Source: Eutypella sp. D-1
Taxonomy: Eukaryota; Ascomycota; Sordariomycetes; Xylariales; Diatrypaceae
Length of the DNA stretch: 64,000 nucleotides
Reading direction: 5' to 3'
Assembly (NCBI GenBank): GCA_023313575.1
Contig: JAJTTP010000032.1
Coordinates: 186,001 to 250,000 of the forward strand
The notes beneath the pieces were generated by a model, which was not told the origin of the DNA, did no database searches, and saw only the letters and a program-made list of their open reading frames with translations. Both the position numbers and the translations under genes were made by a program. Shown one piece after another: positions 58,402 to 64,000 of the stretch; positions within the stretch are counted from its first letter, which is position 1; the number at the start of each line of letters is the position of its first letter.

Positions 58402-59826
58402 GCAGGAAGTCAGAGAGCTCGCGTTTTCGATAATTCAGAAGGGTCAGCCTCTCGGATAGCTCTGGCTTCGACGCAGATCTTGGGTTAACGGGTTGGTTGG
58501 ATAACTAGAGCATCTTTGCTTAGATTGGGGCTTGGGGGTTTTCTAGGCTTTTCGTTTCTGGACTTTGCCCGTGGCTTAACCTTTCACTCGTTCTTGTAAT
58601 GCCTGATTGCAATGTTGCACGACTTGCTATGTTAGATGGGAAAGCGTACAGACGTAGGATGAAACATAAGCAGTGTCAATCCAGGAATCAGGCGGTGGGT
58701 GTCACGAAGCGGTAGGCTACGATAGGTTTGATATCATCGAATTCCTAGCCTATCTTGTGAATTCTAAAGGTGGGGAGAAAGGGGAAGAAAAGGTCAGATC
58801 TGTGAGTGGCAGGGCACATATAAATAGTAAAAAAGAATTCCCAGAATGAATGCCTAAGGTGGCCAATGCCTGAGGCCGCCATAATATGTAGGCACCAATG
58901 CCACCCACCTATTGTCCCATTCTCCAGATTGTAGTAACCATCGCGATAACCATCGCAACAACCGGACCGTAACAGTGGGGAGGAAAATTCTCTCTATTTA
59001 GGCTATCAGTACCGAACTGATTCAGACTTGTCCTCTTGGGCTGCTACGGCACTGCCGATCATTAACGAGCAGCTTACATGGTGGAAGGAAATTCACGCTT
59101 TGTAAGAAACAGGCAAATTTAATTTACGTTGTTGCTGGGAAACTCGTCAAAGACCTGCTGGTCCCCATCAAGCTTCGTAGGCGCATTTCAGGAGCGACAC
59201 TACATTGACTACACTCATACTTAACATATGATACATACTGTACATACACACAAATGTGGGTCTCTGAAGCCCCTATTCCTAGCGCGAATATCGCTGGCGG
59301 CAAGACGGTAACTACCAGTAGATATCGGATTGATCATAAACCAGTAGTCTTCATACACACTTCCAGTTTACTATGAGTTGAATCCAACAACATCAGACTT
59401 GTTGTTATGGTACCTACTGCTTGACTCCCAACATACACCTTGACCTATTAACCACCTGCCCAGATCACTCACCCAAGCCCATCGCAAAGGTCGATACGCA
59501 CCGCCTTGGGTCATCAGCATCCACGAAACCTTTCAACCCTTAAACGAAATAATTTCAGCCGATCCCCCCTTCTAACCCTGCTCGAGTACCTGAAAAATTC
59601 GTGATCCCAGCGTTATCTCGTCTATCCAGCTGGAACTCATCACACGACAAATCTAAAACAATCTAAAACTTATCTTGCGCATCATCAATTAGATTGAGGG
59701 CGATTGACTATAACCATATAAACTGCAATGAAACGGCCACCTACACGAAGGAATCCAAGAGGTTCTCTTCGGCATAACCTGTTTTTCCTATAGACACTTG
59801 TTCCAAGAAAGGTGCAGCCGAATAAC
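58402..59826. other. Intergenic region, no gene seen
   Basis: About 1.4 kb with only short frames and no repeats of note. It should contain the promoter of the next plus-strand gene at its right end. Confidence 0.55.
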
Positions 59827-61463
59827 ATGTCAGGGGAAGGCGCAGATCAAACGGACCCTAGCGTTCGTCTCTTTAGGTAATCTAACCACACTATCGTTGG
59901 AAAGATGTTGGAACCCTTCCAGCTACTAACACTTTGTAGGCTCGATAGGGATGCCAGAAAAGAGAATCTAGCTTGGATCTCCAGGTAATACCCCGGCATC
60001 CCGAATATTGGCAAGAGCAATCGCGATTAATCCATATCTTGTAGATTAACTTCACAGAGCTGCAAGCGCAAGGTAGATGATGCCTATCTGGAAGTACAAA
60101 AAGAGCCGGTAACCAAGTCTCCGAAACGTGAGCGTCGGGGATCCCCTGAAGTCATCGTCATTAAAGATGACGATTCGTCCCCACCCCAGAGACCTACTAG
60201 CGGTGTTGGCCGACGAGAGCTTAGACAAGTCCGAGAAAACATAGAAGATACTCAGTACGCCCTAATGAATATCAGAGAACAAGTCACCGACTGGTCTCTG
60301 AGGGTCCAACAGAATGAGGCGTCCCTGGCTGCGTTAGTCACCCATATCGGGGATTTTAGTGCTGCGACATGGCGAGAACACACGTCGCAAGCGGTAGTTG
60401 CACTCTTCTCGAACGGATTGAAAAACTCGAGCATCGTCACGAAAGTCGCGACCACGCCTCTACTGAGTCCGATTCAGTACGGAGTGATCCTAAATCGGTG
60501 CCCAAGGCCCCGACTTCTGGGCCGACTACATACCAGGAATCCACCACCGCAGGTATCAAAATTTCCGGCAGCGCGAAAGCAGGCACTCAACTGGAGGTTT
60601 TATCTGACGTCGGCTTCCCGATGCAGGACGCCCTTTGGGGGCCACCAACCTTGACGAACAAGGGCCTAGAGAAGTTCTTCAAAAATATTGACTTTCGCGA
60701 CGCGACGCATTTGAAAGCTTTGGACTGTATGGATGGCCAAGCAATCTCGAGGGACTGCGTGATGTTTTGCGATTGCCAGGCTTCAACCGTGTTTGAAGTA
60801 GATTACGTCCTGAGAACCGGTCCCACAGTCACATACATCCGATGTGACGACTTGGATACAGAGAAGAGACGGACCAAGAAGCTGCGGAAGCGCGGTCTGG
60901 AAGCCCTTAGAATACGAGAGCTCAGTATCTCAGCGCCGGATTCCAGCGATGACAGACGCCGGTTCAAGGAGTGGAAGATCCAGACCAAACCCCCGAAGTA
61001 CGTATACGACATCGGGCAGTTATTCATACGTCGACGTGGCCGCGATCGATACGATCGAGGGCGATACGAACTGATCGGCACTAATTTCAACATGGTAATC
61101 GATGTCGCGGAGTCACGGAAGCCAGTCTGGCTGTTGATGTGTCCCGAGCACGAGATGGTAGAGCTTAAAAAGGCCAAAGGGAGCCGTCACCCTTTCCCCT
61201 CCAGATCTTTCGGGTTAAACGGCGTCGCCATTGCCAAGATTGCAGATTCCGTTGAGGATATCAGCCTCTGTAGTGGGTCCTTCGATAAGACTACGTTCAT
61301 GAAATTTATGGCTGCAGATCAGCTTGTCGCAAACACCTATTTTCAGGGGAAGGTGACACTCAACTTCTGCACACCAGATATCGATGATTTAGAAGCGAGG
61401 ATCATGTGCGGATGGAAAGGAGTCCAGTCTTCGGGTTTCAACACGTCTTCGGAAAGCATCTAA
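59827..61463 (+). CDS. Orphan coiled-coil protein of unknown function
   Basis: Predicted exons 59827-59876, 59940-59984, 60045-60332 and 60398-61463 give 482 residues. The first two introns (63 and 60 nt) have GTAATC/GTAATA donors and TTGTAG/CTTGTAG acceptors, and keep the frame open (MSGEGADQTDPSVRLFRLDR, KENLAWISRLTSQSCKRK). The third intron (GTTAGT...GGTAG, 65 nt) is needed to change frame and is the least certain, since its branch point is weak. Residues 45-80 are basic and acidic by turns (KSPKRERRGSPEVIVIKDDD), residues 85-145 form a coiled coil (RRELRQVRENIEDTQYALMN, LLERIEKLEHRHE), and the C-terminal 280 residues look folded (FVLRTGPT-like strands, YELIGTNFNMVIDVAESRKP, VWLLMCPEHEMVELKK). 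No known domain is recognised. A nuclear role is a guess only. Confidence 0.6.
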
Positions 61464-61740
61464 GATGGAAAGCTATCAAGGCGATATCGTTGATGGCGGG
61501 GGATTAGTACTCATATACAGTCTTGCTATGTTTATAGATTGAGCTGCTCATCCGCATATCTCGTCACAGCAAGCTCTATCTGGCGATTGTGTTACAGGTA
61601 ATCTTCACCGCCTGACGCTAGCGAATTGATTCCACGATGTTCCGGACCTTGGTCTGCTTTGTTCAATCAGATAGTATGCATCGGGTAGAAACGTCATGCT
61701 TCCATATCCATTTTATGCCTGTTACAGGGATGATGATTCG

Positions 61741-62655
61741 CTACAGATCATCGTCGTCGTTGCTAATCGTGCTAGTGCCGCCTCCTTCCGCCTCTGCGAT
61801 CATCTTCGTCCTCATCACTTCTCCCTCCGGGGTAACGTAGACGTATGCGACGATCTCCAGCCCGGCGAAGGGGGCATAGTCATACCCCAACTCGAACTGG
61901 GTCTCCTCTTCGTCGGTTGTTACCGTCCTGTTGTGCCCGTTGAAGGTCATGTCGCGGTTGTAGTCTCCAACCACCCTACGACTGAGCTCGTTGCCGTTAT
62001 TGTCAAGCGACTCGTCGTATATTGACCCGTCTTGCGCCAGCACACGATTCGTGTGCGTCTGGCCCGAGTAGTCGTTCACGCTGTATAGTATGTTGTGGAT
62101 GATGTTGTAGTCGGGCGGCACGTCGCGCTTGGTGTTGCCGGCAGTGGCATCGTCCCCGGATGGGGAATCGCCGCCGACAGCGTCGCTAAGGTTCCCGACG
62201 ATGTCACCCACGTTGTTGCCCAGCGTCGCGACGATGGGGTTCAGGTCAATTGTATTAAGCACGTCGCCGACCATCTGCACAACGTTGCCTAGGCGCGCCT
62301 CCAGTTCGACCTTGGCGCTCACGTTCTCGATCTTCAGCGAGACTCGGTCGATGGACGCGTCCACGCCGGCCGTGAAGTGTAGCAGCTTCAACACCTTGGC
62401 GTCCAGGTTCACCTTGGCCGTGATGTTCTCGACCTCGATGCTGATCTCGCCCACCGACACCGAGGCGTTCAGCGAGACGTCCGGCTCCTCTGGCAGCACA
62501 ACGCCGTGGGTGTTCGCCGTCTCGTAGTTCACGGACTCTGGGTCCCCTCGCTTCTTGAGGCCATAGCCGATATACCCGTCGTCTTGGGCGGATACAGCAG
62601 ATAGCAACTGCGATAAGAGGAGCAGGGCCAGCCCGTCAGATGAGAAAGCCTTCAT
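61741..62655 (-). CDS. Secreted protein with two 34-residue repeats and Kex2 sites
   Basis: A single frame of 304 residues starting at 62655. Residues 1-23 are a clear signal peptide (LALLLLSQLLSAVSA, cut before Gln24). Dibasic KR pairs follow at 35-36 and 176-177, the usual Kex2 cleavage site. Between them lie two tandem repeats spaced by 34 residues: EISIEVENITAKVNLDAKVL from 70 and RVSLKIENVSAKVELEARLG from 104, with alternating hydrophobic residues typical of beta strands. They are followed by LNTIDLNPIVATLGNNVGDI. The C-terminal half (178-304) is a different, acidic domain containing LAQDGSIYDESLDNNGNELS and AGLEIVAYVYVTPEGEV. Several NXS/T sites are present. The divergent neighbour at 63452 is a paralogue over the repeat region. 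Function unknown. It could be a cell-surface or effector-like protein. Confidence 0.8.
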   Translation of the reverse strand: MKAFSSDGLALLLLSQLLSAVSAQDDGYIGYGLKKRGDPESVNYETANTHGVVLPEEPDVSLNASVSVGEISIEVENITAKVNLDAKVLKLLHFTAGVDASIDRVSLKIENVSAKVELEARLGNVVQMVGDVLNTIDLNPIVATLGNNVGDIVGNLSDAVGGDSPSGDDATAGNTKRDVPPDYNIIHNILYSVNDYSGQTHTNRVLAQDGSIYDESLDNNGNELSRRVVGDYNRDMTFNGHNRTVTTDEEETQFELGYDYAPFAGLEIVAYVYVTPEGEVMRTKMIAEAEGGGTSTISNDDDDL

Positions 62656-63451
62656 TGTGAAATTGTGAATAGGTGCTGGCTCCCGGAAGTTCTATGTCGA
62701 AGTCAGTATAACTTCGAATTGTAGAGGCTGCCTCGACGTACAGAGGTGAGAACTAGGTTGCAGTGAAGAGACGGATATCATGGCTCTTAGGTGCCCCGAT
62801 GGGAGGACGGGAGCCCAATTCCTGATAGACTTTCATCGCTTACACCCACCACCCGCTATGTGCTTCATGCGGGGGATAACTGTATCAGACCGCCGGACCG
62901 TGCTGTCGAGTATTAGTTGGCGGCCAGATATAGGTTCGAAGTTCCTGATCTAAGCCGTGCGACACACGATTACTGGTCAGCGTCCTGTGATCGGCTCCAC
63001 ATAGGCGAGGCTTGTTCTAGATCTCGACTGGTCGGGGAAGCGGTAACAGGGATTGTACCCCCGGGGCTTGCAGGGTTCGCATTGAGCGCAATTTCCCTGT
63101 AACTCGAAAGACCGAGTTTTTCTCCTTGTCGATGCATCCGAATGGCTGAAAATGCTATGTATGCATGCGATGGTATTCTTGAATCTCGATCTCGACGTCG
63201 TGATCCGCCTTAACGGCTTGACCCCTTTAGGCGACACCATTAGACGTCTAAGGGGGTTAGAATCGCGGTGGAGATTGCTAGGTTCCATCGTGTAAGCGAG
63301 CGACCATGCTGGTATAGCTCAGCGACACCCGCTCGTTGAACCTCAGTTCTTCGAACCTTGCTGCCATCTAACGAACACAAATTGGGAGGGCTCATATCGT
63401 ACAGAGTTGTGTCATCCTTCTCGACTGTTCGCACAACCTCTAGCTAGAAAG
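62656..63451. promoter_or_regulatory. Divergent region between two paralogous secreted-protein genes
   Basis: 796 bases separate the two head-to-head start codons, so both promoters lie here. I see no obvious TATA box, tandem repeat or other gene. A tRNA-like TAGCTCAG word near 63316-63323 has no matching T-arm and was rejected. Confidence 0.5.
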
Positions 63452-64000
63452 ATGCGCCATCAATTTCTTCTCGCGTTAGCCTGCGGCTTCTCGCAGTTAG
63501 CATTCGTAGCAGCGCAGACAGCATCGTCTACAACTGACGCAGCGCCGACAAATTCGTCAACTGAAGGACCTTCGGACTCAACAACACAGCCAGAGGTCAC
63601 TCCTACAGATACTACTTCGCAAAGCAGCGAAACTTCAGTGCCCTCTGGCACTTCCACCACTGGAGGCGGATCAACTTCGTCTAAATCATCGCCCCCGGAT
63701 GTCTCCTTAAGAGTACCAGAGCTGCATGTGGGCCGGATCGAGCTAGATGTTGACAACCTACAAGCCGAAGTGAACCTAGCAGCTCAGATCGCGAACCTCG
63801 TAGAGCTGAACGCAGGCGTCCAGGTTGGGGTCGAGAAGGTCAACATCACGATCGCCGATGTCGATGCCAACCTTGATCTGGTAATTCGCCTGGGCAACCT
63901 CGTGGACATCGTCAACCGGACTCTTGAGTCGCTCAACCTCAACCCGATGCTCATCAACATCCTGAACGAGGCGACCGACCTGGTGGACGGTGTCGTCGGT
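63452..64000 (+). CDS. Secreted repeat protein, paralogue of the neighbour (partial)
   Basis: The frame is open from the ATG at 63452 to the window edge (183 codons), so the 3' part is missing. Residues 1-21 are a signal peptide (FLLALACGFSQLAFVAA, cut before Gln22). Residues 22-82 are a Ser/Thr/Pro-rich linker likely to be O-glycosylated. Two repeats spaced by 34 residues follow: RIELDVDNLQAEVNLAAQIA from 95 and KVNITIADVDANLDLVIRLG from 129, then LESLNLNPMLINIL. The order PDVSL, repeat 1, AGV, repeat 2, and LNPM/LNPI is shared with the minus-strand neighbour, which proves common origin by pattern. The two differ in that this one has the Ser/Thr linker in place of the short Kex2-site propeptide. 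Function unknown. Confidence 0.78.
   Translation, partial: MRHQFLLALACGFSQLAFVAAQTASSTTDAAPTNSSTEGPSDSTTQPEVTPTDTTSQSSETSVPSGTSTTGGGSTSSKSSPPDVSLRVPELHVGRIELDVDNLQAEVNLAAQIANLVELNAGVQVGVEKVNITIADVDANLDLVIRLGNLVDIVNRTLESLNLNPMLINILNEATDLVDGVVG

Noticed and set aside
63300..63370. Possible tRNA (TAGCTCAG word, TTCGAA nearby)
   Set aside because: No acceptor stem or T-arm pairing can be drawn, and the B-box consensus GGTTCRANYCC is not met.

Overview
The window is nuclear DNA of a filamentous ascomycete (Pezizomycotina). A Sordariomycete is the best fit. The evidence is short introns (mostly 60-150 nt) with GT[A/G]NGT-like donors, CTAAC/CTRAY branch points and AG acceptors, monocistronic genes on both strands, long intergenic stretches rich in AGGTA/TACCT motifs, and protein families typical of that group. 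No tRNA, rRNA, CRISPR or recognisable transposon gene was found. Introns were placed by hand by matching splice signals to reading frame and family sequence, so the exon coordinates are predictions.

Left part (1-37 kb) is mainly housekeeping. In order: the 5' end of a large gene resembling fungal USP34/USP9-type ubiquitin hydrolases (minus, runs off the left edge); POP3 (RNase P/MRP subunit, three exons); a fungal hypothetical gene with an in-frame TAG; NOC3 and NIP7, a divergent pair of ribosome-assembly genes; PRO1 (glutamate 5-kinase); ATP23 (mitochondrial protease/chaperone); an Aurora kinase (IPL1/ARK1); TIM13; a divergent pair of likely splicing factors (NSRP1-like and NFKBIL1-like); YTA7/ATAD2-type AAA-bromodomain ATPase; and a small conserved fungal protein ending near 37.1 kb.

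Middle part (37.1-49.4 kb) is a gene desert of about 12 kb. Its right end is a pyrimidine-rich probable promoter/leader of BNI4 (septum/bud-neck PP1 adaptor, three exons). DUS1 (tRNA dihydrouridine synthase) follows at 54-56 kb.

Right end (57-64 kb) looks more lineage-specific: a roughly eight-span membrane protein, a coiled-coil orphan with five predicted exons or fewer (four here), and a head-to-head pair of paralogous secreted proteins. Both secreted proteins carry a duplicated 34-residue repeat, and one carries two Kex2-type KR sites. This paralogous pair is the best candidate in the window for something not yet described.

Many genes lie in divergent or convergent pairs (NOC3/NIP7, Aurora/TIM13, NSRP1-like/NFKBIL1-like, the secreted pair), so several intergenic segments are probably two-way promoters.
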